Of a DNA stretch of 25,346 nt, positions 1 to 7,485 are shown in pieces. The DNA lies in contig JAFWQM010000018.1 of assembly GCA_017509065.1 (NCBI GenBank), positions 1 through 25,346 on the forward strand, read 5' to 3'. Position 1 is the stretch's first letter; each line of letters starts with the position of its first letter. The position numbers were made by a program, and so were the translations under genes. This DNA comes from Clostridia bacterium (lineage in GTDB: Bacteria > Bacillota_A > Clostridia > Christensenellales > Aristaeellaceae). Below the pieces are notes generated by a model. It was not told the origin of the DNA. It made no database searches and was given only the letters and a program-made list of their open reading frames with translations.

Positions 1-345
1 ATGACCATGTTCATCACCAGCCGTGGTATCGTATACGCCAACATGGTCAGCTACTATACACGCGGAGAAGAAGCCTATACGCCTGAAAAGCTGATCTCCC
101 ACGAGGAAGCCGTCGCTTTGCTCTATGCGGAGGCCGCCAAAGCTCGGGACGACATCAAAGTACAGTCCATCGAGCGGGTTGCCCTGACCTATGTGGCTGT
201 CCGCGCCGAAAACAAACAGGACGGCATGGTGTTCGCCCCGGTGTGGCAGGTTTTGTTCAAGGAGGCCGGCCAAAGCGGTGAATATACCAGTTGGGCGGAA
301 TTCAACGCAATCAACGGCAGCATCATTGACGCTATCTTTAGGTAG
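1..345 (+). CDS. C-terminal part of a probable secreted protein
   Basis: An open frame runs from the first base of the window to a TAG at 343-345, giving 114 residues. No ribosome binding site can be seen because the window starts here, so this is most likely the tail of a longer protein. The end of the sequence (a conserved-looking 'APVWQV' strand, then 'NAINGSIIDA') resembles the last strands of extracellular PepSY-like or YycH/I-like proteins of Clostridia, where a 'NAxxGxIID' strand closes the fold. That comparison is inference from pattern only and no function is assigned. A hairpin followed by a T-run at 452-492 ends the transcript about 110 bases downstream. Confidence 0.6.
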   Translation: MTMFITSRGIVYANMVSYYTRGEEAYTPEKLISHEEAVALLYAEAAKARDDIKVQSIERVALTYVAVRAENKQDGMVFAPVWQVLFKEAGQSGEYTSWAEFNAINGSIIDAIFR

Positions 346-451
346 AACACGATCATGATTGCTCCATTCTATTCATCCAAGATGCAACAAATTTGGCCTT
401 TTGTTCGTGTACGTTCCTGTGACACGGCTGATTAGAACCCCACTATAACGT

Positions 452-492
452 AAGACCGTGGGCGGACAGGTTCCGTTCCACGGTTTTCTTTT
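452..492 (+). terminator. Rho-independent terminator after the first gene
   Basis: Arms 452-461 and 478-487 pair over 10 bp with one G-T wobble, with a 16-base loop. The right arm runs into a T-rich stretch (484-492). The T-run faces the plus strand, so it fits the gene ending at 345. Confidence 0.7.
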
Positions 493-498
493 CCCGAA

Positions 499-1122
499 TC
501 ATTTCAGCCTTGCCACCCGGTCAGCGATGCTTTTCTCAAATTCCTCGTCGGACATGGACGGGTCGCGGGTATCGCGCCAGAGCTGGCAGGGAACGTCCGT
601 GCAACTCGCGCAGGTTACATAACGGTGCCGGTTCGTGCAGCAGGCATAGACGGGGCAGGGCTTGTCCTTCGGCGCGTGGAACACCTTTCCCCCGCTTTCG
701 TTGCAGCCGGGACACTCCTTCCCGTGGAAGGGGCAGGCCGCGCAGTCCGTGCCGCAGCAGGAAAACCCCAGGATCTCCCTTTGCTTCTGCCTGCTGAACC
801 CCTCAAGCACCAGACGATAGGAGCGATCCAGCATATTTTTCAGCAGTTCGTCCGGCACGTCACCGTCCGCTTTCACGGAATTCCAGTGCTGCTTGTTGCT
901 GTAATAGCCGGGGATGATGTCGGGATACGTCCGCCGCATCGTCTCCCCTTCCAGCGGTTCAAGCTTTAAGTTGATGTAATAGGGCCTGTCATCGTTATCC
1001 AGCAGAATCGCTGCAAACATCTTCCCGCCCACGTGATACCTGATCCAGTTCCATTCCGGCTGCAAGTCCTTCGTCACGCCGCGTTTGGACAGCAGGTATT
1101 CGTCAATCCAGGGGTACTTCAT
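499..1122 (-). CDS. YjbR/MmcQ-like protein with C-terminal DUF3795-like cysteine-rich domain
   Basis: A 207-residue cytoplasmic protein. I place the start at the ATG at 1122, because GAGGAG lies about 8 bases upstream; an in-frame upstream extension to 1173 has no such site. Residues 1-115 look like the YjbR/MmcQ fold (a 'MKYPWIDEYLL' start, then 'MFAAI' and 'YINLKLEP' strands, then a 'GYYSNKQHWNSV' helix), a small domain often annotated as DNA-binding-like. Residues 120-180 hold twelve cysteines (122, 123, 127, 130, 137, 140, 156, 161, 162, 171, 174, 179). Their spacing is typical of DUF3795-type proteins and suggests metal or Fe-S binding. The role is unknown and the ligand is inferred. The gene appears to be transcribed alone, downstream of the barstar operon terminator. 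Confidence 0.8.
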   Translation of the reverse strand: MKYPWIDEYLLSKRGVTKDLQPEWNWIRYHVGGKMFAAILLDNDDRPYYINLKLEPLEGETMRRTYPDIIPGYYSNKQHWNSVKADGDVPDELLKNMLDRSYRLVLEGFSRQKQREILGFSCCGTDCAACPFHGKECPGCNESGGKVFHAPKDKPCPVYACCTNRHRYVTCASCTDVPCQLWRDTRDPSMSDEEFEKSIADRVARLK

Positions 1123-1230
1123 TCTTATTTCTCCTCTTTCGCAATCGGATACTGCGTGTTTTCCCGTTTCCACATCGAGGGAAAAGTGGATTATGGGATA
1201 TATGATGCGCTGAATGAATCAGCGAAAACC

Positions 1231-1268
1231 AAAGAGGCTGCCTGACCGGGGAAAGGTGAGGCAGCCTT
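1231..1268 (-). terminator. Terminator of the methyltransferase-barnase-barstar operon
   Basis: A perfect 9-bp inverted repeat (1235-1243 with 1259-1267) has a 15-base loop. On the minus strand it is followed by CTTTGGTTTT. It lies 36 bases past the barstar stop codon. Confidence 0.75.
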
Positions 1269-1303
1269 ACTTGTCATGCTTCATTTTTAAACGAAACACA
1301 TCA

Positions 1304-1570
1304 TCACGGAAGCAGCCGGATATCCAGGCCGGGATTTTCCGACGCGGCGTCAAAGAACACGGAGAGGAAGCCGGACCACTTTTCCATGCCCGCGCTCGCG
1401 GCAGCGCAGTCGGTGATGACCAATTGGGTGTCGCCGAGGCTGGTCAGGCAGTCGTGGAGCGCGTCCAGGTTATGGCCGTAGTATGCCGGGAAAGCGAGGG
1501 CGTCCGCCAGCGCCGCGTGGGCTTTTTCGGGCGTATCCCAGGCCGCGGCGGAAAGCTGCACACGGTTCAT
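1304..1570 (-). CDS. Barstar-family ribonuclease inhibitor
   Basis: An 88-residue cytoplasmic protein with the barstar signature: 'YYGHNLDALHDCLTSL' at residues 30-45, then an 'LVITD' strand. In barstar this helix and loop plug the barnase active site. Asp39 of the Bacillus amyloliquefaciens inhibitor is kept (D40 here), as is the Tyr29 equivalent, but Trp38 is replaced by His39. The start ATG directly abuts the stop codon of the barnase-like gene (TAAATG), and GAGGAG sits inside the end of that gene, so translation is coupled. I infer that it protects the cell against the ribonuclease encoded just upstream. A terminator follows. The length matches the family (about 90 residues). Confidence 0.93.
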   Translation of the reverse strand: MNRVQLSAAAWDTPEKAHAALADALAFPAYYGHNLDALHDCLTSLGDTQLVITDCAAASAGMEKWSGFLSVFFDAASENPGLDIRLLP

Positions 1571-2347
1571 TTATTCCATCTCCTCAAAGGTTTGATAGTG
1601 GTCTTCGGTATAGAAGATCAGACCGTCATTGCTGAAAATGATGCGCTTGGCGTTGCGGAACGTTCCGTCAAAGTCGATATCGCATTCAAAGTATTTTCGT
1701 CCCTTGGCTTCCGGCAGCTGGCCTTCGTAGTTGCCAAAGCGGTCGCCGCCGATGCTCATGCCGGGAGCCACCTCCCACAGGTTGCCAAGGCTGCTCACCC
1801 AGCCCAGTGCCTGAGCCTCTTTCTTGGTGATGTAGTTAGGCGGCAGTTCGCCGAATTCCCGCAGGTACGCAGCCACGTGCTCCTTATCGGAGTACGCTTC
1901 CCCCTCGATCACAAACGGCTCTTCCTCGGGCGGAGCGGTGGCGTCGGGATTCTCGGCGGCGGGATCATCGGGCATTTCCGCGCCGACCTCCTCCGCCAGC
2001 AGCGCATAGGTTTCCGCGTCCAGCTTGCCGGTTTCATCCAGTCCGAAGTCCTTCTGGAAGGCCAGCACCGCCGCTTCGAGCGCTTTGCTGAAATTGCCGT
2101 CCGTTTTTCCGTCGTAGTAACCGAGCTGTTTCAGCGCTTCCTGCGCTGTTTTCACTTCCTTGCCGGAGTCGCCCTTTTTGAGCGTCCTGAACCCCTCGGC
2201 ATACGCCCCGGCAATGGGCAGCGCGCCGCTGCCTGCATTCCTGCTCGGCGCGAAGATGAAGAAAACGCTGCCGCCGATCACGGCCAGCGCGATCAGGATC
2301 GCCGCGATGCGGGCAATGAGCCTCGTTTTGCTGTTTTCCTGTGTCAT
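1571..2347 (-). CDS. Membrane-anchored peptidoglycan-binding barnase-type ribonuclease
   Basis: A 258-residue protein started by an ATG at 2347 with AGGAGG upstream. Domains: a membrane segment or uncleaved signal at residues 10-33; a PG_binding_1 domain at about 55-118 (LKKGDSGKEV, ALKQLGYYDG, FQKDFGLDETGKLD); an acidic, proline-rich linker at 123-148; and a complete barnase domain at about 151-257. The barnase part follows the Bacillus enzyme closely ('NYITKKEAQALGWVSS', 'SIGGD', 'DHYQTF'). All key catalytic residues align: K27=K175, E73=E221, R83=R231, R87=R235, H102=H250. It should therefore be an active guanyl-preferring endoribonuclease placed outside the membrane and held at the wall. 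Its ATG overlaps the methyltransferase stop codon (ATGA), and barstar follows directly. Whether it acts on competitors, on phage-damaged cells or on external RNA is not shown. Confidence 0.93.
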   Translation of the reverse strand: MTQENSKTRLIARIAAILIALAVIGGSVFFIFAPSRNAGSGALPIAGAYAEGFRTLKKGDSGKEVKTAQEALKQLGYYDGKTDGNFSKALEAAVLAFQKDFGLDETGKLDAETYALLAEEVGAEMPDDPAAENPDATAPPEEEPFVIEGEAYSDKEHVAAYLREFGELPPNYITKKEAQALGWVSSLGNLWEVAPGMSIGGDRFGNYEGQLPEAKGRKYFECDIDFDGTFRNAKRIIFSNDGLIFYTEDHYQTFEEME

Positions 2348-3567
2348 GGTTTTTCCTCCTGTATCCATACGCTGCGATTGCCCAGCGCGTCCGAAATCAG
2401 CACGGCGGGCACGCCGCGAAGCTGGGGCAATTGAAGCGTGGTCTGCAATGCCGGGGTATGCTTTGCGCGCGCGGCGCTGGCCTGCACATAGAACGTCCGG
2501 TCGCGGTAAAAGCCCACGGACCACTGATCCACAGCGTCCAGCCCGGTCACGGGCGACCCTTCCGGCGCGCGGTAGTTAAGCAACCGCGCGTCATGGTACG
2601 CGATGCCTGGGTCGAACTCCGCTTCCATGGAAGCACCCGGCGTACCCGACGGGGCTTCCACCGTCATGGCGGTATTCAGCAGCCGCTTCCTGGTCACGCA
2701 GAGCGACAGCGCGCTGATATCCGAAGTCAGGAACCGCCGCCCTTCCTCCGCGGCGGCTACCGCCGTGGTACCCGAACCGCTGAACAGATCCGCCACCAGA
2801 TCGCCCTTCCGGGTGGTGGAAAGGATGATACGCTTGAGCAGCGCCAGGGGCTTCTGCGTGTCGTAACCGGTGCGCTGGGGATCTTTCTGCTGCAGGTGGC
2901 TCACGTCCGTCCACACGTCGCCGGGATACACGGGGTCGTCGTCGTAATAAATATATGTTTTACCGCCAGACTTGATGCTGCGGTAAGGCCGTCCCTGCTC
3001 GTCGACGCACCGGCGCATATGGTTCTGCCGGTTCTCCCCCCGAGATATCGGCACTGCGGTGATATCGAAGTACTGGCTGCGCGATTTGCGGTAGAACAGG
3101 ATCACGTCATGCTTTCGGGAAAAACGCTTCATCGTGCGCCCGCCGGACTGGTAAGCCCAGATGATTTCATTCACGAAATTGCTTTCCCCGAAAACCTCAT
3201 CGCAGAGCAGCCTGGCATGCGCCGCCATACGGCTGTCCAGGTGCAGGAACAGAGAGCCCGTGTCGCTCAACAGCATTTTCGCGTTTTCCAAGGCGGCGCG
3301 CAGCAAGCCCAGGAACTCCGCCTTTCCGGAAAATTTATCCTGATAAGCGGGCAGCGTAAGGGTGTTTTTTCCCGTCATCCAGCCCTTTTCACCAACGCGC
3401 ATGCGCATATAAAATTCTTCGCCCGTCATGAACGGAGGGTCAAGATACACGCATGCAGCCTGACCCGACCAGGCGCTGAAATCGCCCCGAGCGTCCCGCA
3501 GGAGCAAATGACCCTGACTGCCGTTCAAATGAATCTCCCGGTCGCACTCAACCTGTACCCAGGACAT
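2344..3567 (-). CDS. DNA methyltransferase, N6-adenine/N4-cytosine beta-class type
   Basis: A 407-residue protein transferring methyl groups from S-adenosylmethionine to DNA amino groups. The catalytic motif IV DPPF is at residues 43-46, and the AdoMet-binding motif I 'DLFSGSGTTA' is at 260-269. This order (IV before I) is that of the beta class, related to type III Mod and Hia5/RsrI-like enzymes. Residues 110-160 carry the usual 'NFVNEIIWAYQSGG' and 'HDVILFYRK' strands, and 'TQKPLALLKRII' precedes motif I. About 110 residues follow motif I and look unrelated to the core. No restriction endonuclease gene is adjacent, so it is an orphan methylase or its partner is elsewhere. GGAGGG precedes the ATG by 7 bases. 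The stop codon overlaps the start of the barnase gene by 4 bases, forming one operon. The recognition site cannot be read from the sequence. Confidence 0.9.
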   Translation of the reverse strand: MSWVQVECDREIHLNGSQGHLLLRDARGDFSAWSGQAACVYLDPPFMTGEEFYMRMRVGEKGWMTGKNTLTLPAYQDKFSGKAEFLGLLRAALENAKMLLSDTGSLFLHLDSRMAAHARLLCDEVFGESNFVNEIIWAYQSGGRTMKRFSRKHDVILFYRKSRSQYFDITAVPISRGENRQNHMRRCVDEQGRPYRSIKSGGKTYIYYDDDPVYPGDVWTDVSHLQQKDPQRTGYDTQKPLALLKRIILSTTRKGDLVADLFSGSGTTAVAAAEEGRRFLTSDISALSLCVTRKRLLNTAMTVEAPSGTPGASMEAEFDPGIAYHDARLLNYRAPEGSPVTGLDAVDQWSVGFYRDRTFYVQASAARAKHTPALQTTLQLPQLRGVPAVLISDALGNRSVWIQEEKP

Positions 3568-3594
3568 GTTTTTTCCCTCCAGTGCTGGTGTGAG

Positions 3595-3694
3595 GCATTA
3601 GGGATTAGGGAATAGGGATTAGTAGTTAGAGATATTCAGTTATCAACGATTGCGCCGCTTCTTTACCTAATCCCTATTCTCTAATCCCTAATCC
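3595..3694. repeat. Long inverted repeat built of TTAGGGA-like units
   Basis: Arms 3595-3622 and 3667-3694 match at 26 of 28 positions when one is reverse-complemented. The loop is 44 bases. Each arm is itself made of repeated ATTAGGG / AATAGGG words. The right arm begins directly at the stop codon of the cysteine-cluster gene (3695), and the left arm lies 27 bases upstream of the methyltransferase start. A similar word series occurs at 25326-25344. Confidence 0.85.
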
Positions 3695-4177
3695 TTAAAA
3701 CTCCTTCAGCCGTTCGTTGAATTCATGGATCGCGTCCAGCAAAGCCGCGTGCTCCGGACAGGCGTAAAGCAGCGCCCCGGCGTCCCGAACCGCCTGAACG
3801 AAGGCCGGGTTCAGGCCGCGCTTGCCCGATGCCATCAGTGGGCATACCGCCCAGGCACGCCTATCCAGCCTTGTCCCCGTCCTTGTCGGCAGAAGGGGAA
3901 ACAGTCGGCAGGAAAGAGGACGGTTTTCCCGTTCGCAGAATCCGTCGCAGATGAGCAGCTTCGCGCCAGGCATCACGGCATTGTCTTCCCGGATGGAAAA
4001 ACCTTCCGGAAGCTCCTCGTACAGCGCTTCCTCCCCCGGAAACAGCAGCATCCCGCCCTGGCCGTCCTCATCCGGCTGGCAGCAGGCGCCGCCGCAGGAA
4101 CGCCCGCAGTCTGTTTTCAGCGGCGTCACAGCGTCCAGCATCTGTCTTGCTTTCTGAACGGCTTCCAACGGCTCCAC
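3695..4177 (-). CDS. Cysteine-cluster protein, YkgJ/UPF0153-like
   Basis: A protein of 160 residues if started at the GTG at 4177, which has GGAG 8 bases upstream. A GTG at 4198 is also in frame but sits only a few bases past the predicted transcription start and lacks a binding site. The sequence carries 'CGRSCGGACCQPDEDG' near the N-terminus and 'FCERENRPLSCRLFPLLP' in the middle, a cysteine arrangement typical of the zinc or iron-chelating YkgJ/UPF0153 family, whose role is unknown. More cysteines lie near the C-terminus (AVCPL, YACPEH). It is expressed from its own promoter, divergent from the CCA-adding enzyme gene, and may read on into the methyltransferase gene across the inverted repeat. 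Confidence 0.75.
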   Translation of the reverse strand: MEPLEAVQKARQMLDAVTPLKTDCGRSCGGACCQPDEDGQGGMLLFPGEEALYEELPEGFSIREDNAVMPGAKLLICDGFCERENRPLSCRLFPLLPTRTGTRLDRRAWAVCPLMASGKRGLNPAFVQAVRDAGALLYACPEHAALLDAIHEFNERLKEF

Positions 4178-4211
4178 GCGAACAGCTCCAATCCTCACAA
4201 ATCATGCGGTA

Positions 4212-4240
4212 ATTGTACCACAAAAAACATGGATTGACAA
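4212..4240 (-). promoter_or_regulatory. Promoter of the cysteine-cluster gene
   Basis: TTGTCA (4235-4240 read on minus), 17 bases, TACAAT (4212-4217). Its -35 box overlaps the -35 box of the oppositely directed cca promoter by five bases. Confidence 0.7.
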
Positions 4241-4262
4241 GGCGGGATTCAGCGTTTATTAT
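4234..4262 (+). promoter_or_regulatory. Promoter of the CCA-adding enzyme gene
   Basis: TTGACA (4234-4239), a 17-base spacer, TATTAT (4257-4262): near-consensus housekeeping sigma factor boxes. The transcript would start near 4269, leaving a leader of about 65 bases before the ATG at 4335. Confidence 0.8.
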
Positions 4263-4334
4263 GTATCTGTTTAACCAGGTAGGAGATAGAAGTGATCTTT
4301 TTTATCTGTATATGAAAACAAGGAAGTGATCATC

Positions 4335-5576
4335 ATGCGATTATCTTTGCCCAAGCCTGTTGAAACGGCTTTGTCCCGCCTGGAGGAAGCGGGCTTTTCC
4401 GCATACGCGGTGGGCGGCTGCGTGCGCGACCACGTGCTGGGCTTCACCCCGCACGATTATGACATCTGCGCCTCCGCCACGCCGGATGAAACGCTGCGGG
4501 TTTTTCGGGGCGAACGCATCATCGAGACAGGGCTCAAGCATGGCACCGTGACCGTACTGCTGTCCGGAATGCCGCTGGAAATCACCACGTTCCGGGTGGA
4601 CGGCGCGTACTCCGATGGGCGGCACCCCGACTCCGTTCAATTTACCGCGCGGGTGGAGGACGACCTTTCCCGCCGGGATTTCACCATCAACGCCATGGCC
4701 TATTCCCCGAAAACCGGTTTGGTTGACCCTTTTGGCGGGCAGGAGGACTGCGCGCGCGGCGTCATCCGGTGTGTCGGCGACCCTGCCGCGCGGTTTGGGG
4801 AGGACGCCCTGCGCATCCTTCGCGCGTTACGCTTTTCCTCCCGGCTGGGCTTTCCCATCGAGGAAGCCACGTCGCGGGCCGCGCGTGCGGGGCGCACGCA
4901 GCTTTGCCACGTGAGCCGGGAACGCATCGCCGTGGAGCTGACCGGCATTTTGCAGGGAAAGGACGCCGTATCCGTGCTGTGGCAGTACCCGGAGGTTATC
5001 GAAACCGTGCTGCCGGAGCTAAAGCCGCTCATGGCGGGGCCGCACTGGGAAAAGACGCTATTGACGGTGAACGCCGTGTCTCGGAACGTGTATCTGCGCT
5101 GGGCCGCGTTCCTGCGGCTGTGCGGCGGGGACGCGGCGGACAGCGCGAAGCTGGCCCGCGCCTTGTTGAAAGGGCTGAAAATGTCCGCGAAGATCATGGA
5201 CACGGTGTCCGAATTGGTCCAGTGGCAGGACGCTGATTTGCAGCCTGATACGATGCAGGAAATGCTGATGCGCGTCGGCCCGGAACGGCTGGAACAGTTG
5301 ATCCCGCTGCGTCAGGCCGTACGCCTCTCCGAACAAAAAGAAACCCCGGACGTGATCGCCCGGGATACGGAAACGCTGAAAGAAAAGCTTGCGGCGCTGC
5401 TGGCGGAAGACGCCTGCTATACCCTCGCGCAGCTCGCCGTAAACGGCAAGGATATGGCCGCGTTTGGCCTTTCCGGCCCCGCTATCGGCGAAACGCTGCA
5501 AAGCCTTTTGCTCCAGGTTGTGCGCGGACAGCTTCCCAATACCCGAGACGCGCTGCTCAAAGCCGCGAAAAGGTAA
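4335..5576 (+). CDS. cca: CCA tRNA nucleotidyltransferase / poly(A) polymerase family
   Basis: A 413-residue class II nucleotidyltransferase that adds or repairs the 3' CCA end of tRNAs in the cytoplasm. The head domain has GGCVRD at residues 27-32 and the metal-binding D41-x-D43. It also has the 'LEITTFR' strand at 81-87, 'RRDFTINAMA' at 113-122 (the flexible-loop and base-selection region) and 'EDALRILRALRF' at 156-167. The C-terminal half is the helical neck, body and tail. I chose the ATG at 4335 because AAGGAA lies about 9 bases upstream; a GTG at 4326 overlaps that site. The length fits the bacterial family. A sister poly(A) polymerase activity cannot be excluded from sequence. The gene stands alone, and a long inverted repeat separates it from the convergent ptsI. 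Confidence 0.93.
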   Translation: MRLSLPKPVETALSRLEEAGFSAYAVGGCVRDHVLGFTPHDYDICASATPDETLRVFRGERIIETGLKHGTVTVLLSGMPLEITTFRVDGAYSDGRHPDSVQFTARVEDDLSRRDFTINAMAYSPKTGLVDPFGGQEDCARGVIRCVGDPAARFGEDALRILRALRFSSRLGFPIEEATSRAARAGRTQLCHVSRERIAVELTGILQGKDAVSVLWQYPEVIETVLPELKPLMAGPHWEKTLLTVNAVSRNVYLRWAAFLRLCGGDAADSAKLARALLKGLKMSAKIMDTVSELVQWQDADLQPDTMQEMLMRVGPERLEQLIPLRQAVRLSEQKETPDVIARDTETLKEKLAALLAEDACYTLAQLAVNGKDMAAFGLSGPAIGETLQSLLLQVVRGQLPNTRDALLKAAKR

Positions 5577-5610
5577 ACTGCAGGAGTAAACAGACACTTT
5601 AAACCAATAA

Positions 5611-5717
5611 GAGTACAGTGTACAGAGTGCAGAATACAGATTTATATAGTGAACCAATTCGGATTCCGGAGTGCTCACACTATATCATCTGTACACTGTA
5701 CTCTGAACTCTGTACTC
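5611..5717. repeat. Inverted repeat built of GTACAG-like units
   Basis: Arm 5611-5651 pairs with 5678-5717 at roughly 33 of 41 positions. The inner ends match exactly (ATATAGTG against CACTATAT). Arms consist of iterated AGTACAG / GTGTACAG words. It lies between the convergent cca and ptsI genes and may stop transcription from both sides, although no clear T-run follows. Confidence 0.8.
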
Positions 5718-5767
5718 TAAAACGTCCATGATTTAATTGTTTTTTAAATCAGAACGGTTACCAAAGA

Positions 5768-7447
5768 TCAGATGGTATTCTCGTCACTGAGCAGGTCGGC
5801 AAGCACCTTTTCCTTCACGTCGCCCAACGTGATTTCCCTGATCTTCTGGCGCAGGGGCAGCACGGCGCGGGGAGAGACGGAAAGCTCGTCGATGCCGATG
5901 GAGAGGAAGGTTTCGGTCAGTTCCAGGTCAGCGCCCAGTTCGCCGCAGATGCCCACCCACACGCCGTTCTTGTGGGCGTTGTCGCACACCATTTTCAGCG
6001 CGCGGAGCACGGCGGGATGATGCGGATTGTAGAACCGGCCCAGATCGGCGTTCTGCCGGTCGCAGGCCAGGGTGTACTGGGTCAGGTCGTTGGTGCCGCA
6101 GGAGAAGAAGTCCACCACCTTGGCCAGCCGATCGCTCATGAGTACGGCCGCGGGAGTTTCGATCATGATGCCGATTTCCACGTCGTCGGAGAAGGGAATG
6201 CCTTCCTTGGTCAGCTCGGCCTTCACCTGCTCGCACATCTTCCGGGCTTCTTTCACTTCCCAAACGCTGGTGACCATGGGGAACATGATGCCAAGCTTTC
6301 CGTAAGCGCTGGCGCGGTAGAGGGCGCGAAGCTGGGTATGGAAGATTTCGGGCCGGTTCAGGCAGATGCGCAGAGCGCGGTTGCCAAGCGCCGGGTTTTC
6401 TTCCTTGGGCATGTCGAAGTAAGCGATCTGCTTGTCCGCGCCGATGTCCAGGGTGCGGATGACCACTTCCTTGCCGCCCATGTCGGACAGCGCCTTTTTG
6501 TAGGCTTCAAACTGATAATCCTCGGTGGGATAATCGTCGCAGTTGAGATACAGGAATTCTGAGCGGAACAGGCCCACGCCGCCCGCGTCGTTCGCCAGCA
6601 CGGCGGGCACGTCGTCCGGAGAGCCGATGTTGCAGAACACTTTGATTTTCTGGCCGTCCTTGGTTTCGTTGGGCAGGCCTTTGAGCTTTTCCAGCATTTC
6701 ACGGGTCTTGCGCTGCTCCTCCATTTTCTTGAGCAGGCGGGCTTTGCTGTCCGCGTCGGCGTCAATCACCACGCTGCCGGTGCCGCCGTCGATGATGACC
6801 TCGCGGCCTTCATACTCGGGCTTTAACTGGTCGCCCACGCCGATGATGGCGGGGATGCCCATGGTGCGGGCCAGGATGGCGGTGTGGCTGGAGCCGGAGC
6901 CGCCCTCGGTGATGAAGCCTAAAATCTTGCTCTTGTCGAGCTGCACGGTCTCGCTGGGGGCCAGGTCGTCAGCGGCCAGGATGACGGGCACGGGGGAGTC
7001 GATGCCGCCCTGCACCACGCCGGTCAGCGCGGCGATGATGCGGTTGGAAACGTCCTTCACGTCCGCGGCGCGGGCCTGAAAGTAGGCGTCCTCCATAGCG
7101 GCGAACATTTCGGAGAACTGCACGGCGGCGTCCATCACGGCGGCTTCCGCGTTCAGCTTCGTGTCCTGCACGGCAGTCTGGATGGCTTCTTCATACTCCA
7201 TGTCCTCCGCCATCATCTGGTGGGTTTCAAAGAGCAGCGCGGCCTCGTCGCCCGCTTCCTCCCGGGCCTTTTCAGCCAGCTCGCCCAATTGCTCGATGGC
7301 CTTTGCCTGGGCGGCCTTGAACCGCGCCCATTCCGCTTCCACGTCCTCCACCTCGTAGCGCCGGATGGTGGATTTCGCGCGCTGATAGAAATACAGAGGG
7401 CCAATCGCCACGCCGGTGGATACGCCCTTGCCCTGAATGGAAATCAT
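5768..7447 (-). CDS. ptsI: Phosphoenolpyruvate-protein phosphotransferase (PTS enzyme I)
   Basis: A 559-residue cytoplasmic enzyme that takes phosphate from phosphoenolpyruvate and passes it to HPr. The start is the ATG at 7447, nine bases after AGGAGG; an ATG at 7456 abuts that site and is too close. The N-terminal HPr-binding and phosphohistidine domain carries 'GGSGSSHTAILART' with the active His188. The C-terminal TIM-barrel shows 'GLFRSEFLY', 'VVIRTLDIGADKQ', 'GIMIETPAAV', 'FFSCGTNDLTQYTLACDR' and 'GICGELGAD', which hold the PEP and Mg2+ ligands and the catalytic cysteine. The family's full length is present. It is transcribed in the same direction as HPr and EIIBCA but separated from HPr by a low-GC gene. 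Confidence 0.97.
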   Translation of the reverse strand: MISIQGKGVSTGVAIGPLYFYQRAKSTIRRYEVEDVEAEWARFKAAQAKAIEQLGELAEKAREEAGDEAALLFETHQMMAEDMEYEEAIQTAVQDTKLNAEAAVMDAAVQFSEMFAAMEDAYFQARAADVKDVSNRIIAALTGVVQGGIDSPVPVILAADDLAPSETVQLDKSKILGFITEGGSGSSHTAILARTMGIPAIIGVGDQLKPEYEGREVIIDGGTGSVVIDADADSKARLLKKMEEQRKTREMLEKLKGLPNETKDGQKIKVFCNIGSPDDVPAVLANDAGGVGLFRSEFLYLNCDDYPTEDYQFEAYKKALSDMGGKEVVIRTLDIGADKQIAYFDMPKEENPALGNRALRICLNRPEIFHTQLRALYRASAYGKLGIMFPMVTSVWEVKEARKMCEQVKAELTKEGIPFSDDVEIGIMIETPAAVLMSDRLAKVVDFFSCGTNDLTQYTLACDRQNADLGRFYNPHHPAVLRALKMVCDNAHKNGVWVGICGELGADLELTETFLSIGIDELSVSPRAVLPLRQKIREITLGDVKEKVLADLLSDENTI

Positions 7448-7485
7448 TGTATTCATCCTCCTATCAATTAGTGGTTTACGAATTT

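Noticed and set aside
1214..2434. Long open frame on the plus strand opposite the barnase-barstar genes
   Set aside because: It is the mirror of the minus-strand coding frames, has no ribosome binding site, and its product has no recognisable fold; the minus-strand genes have clear family matches.
2341..3615. Long plus-strand open frame opposite the methyltransferase
   Set aside because: It is a high-GC shadow frame; the minus frame has DPPF and FSGSGT motifs.
5730..5751. A/T-rich palindrome considered as a ptsI terminator
   Set aside because: The stem has only seven A/T-rich pairs and no T-run follows on the minus strand; moreover it lies 20 bases past the stop without GC pairs.
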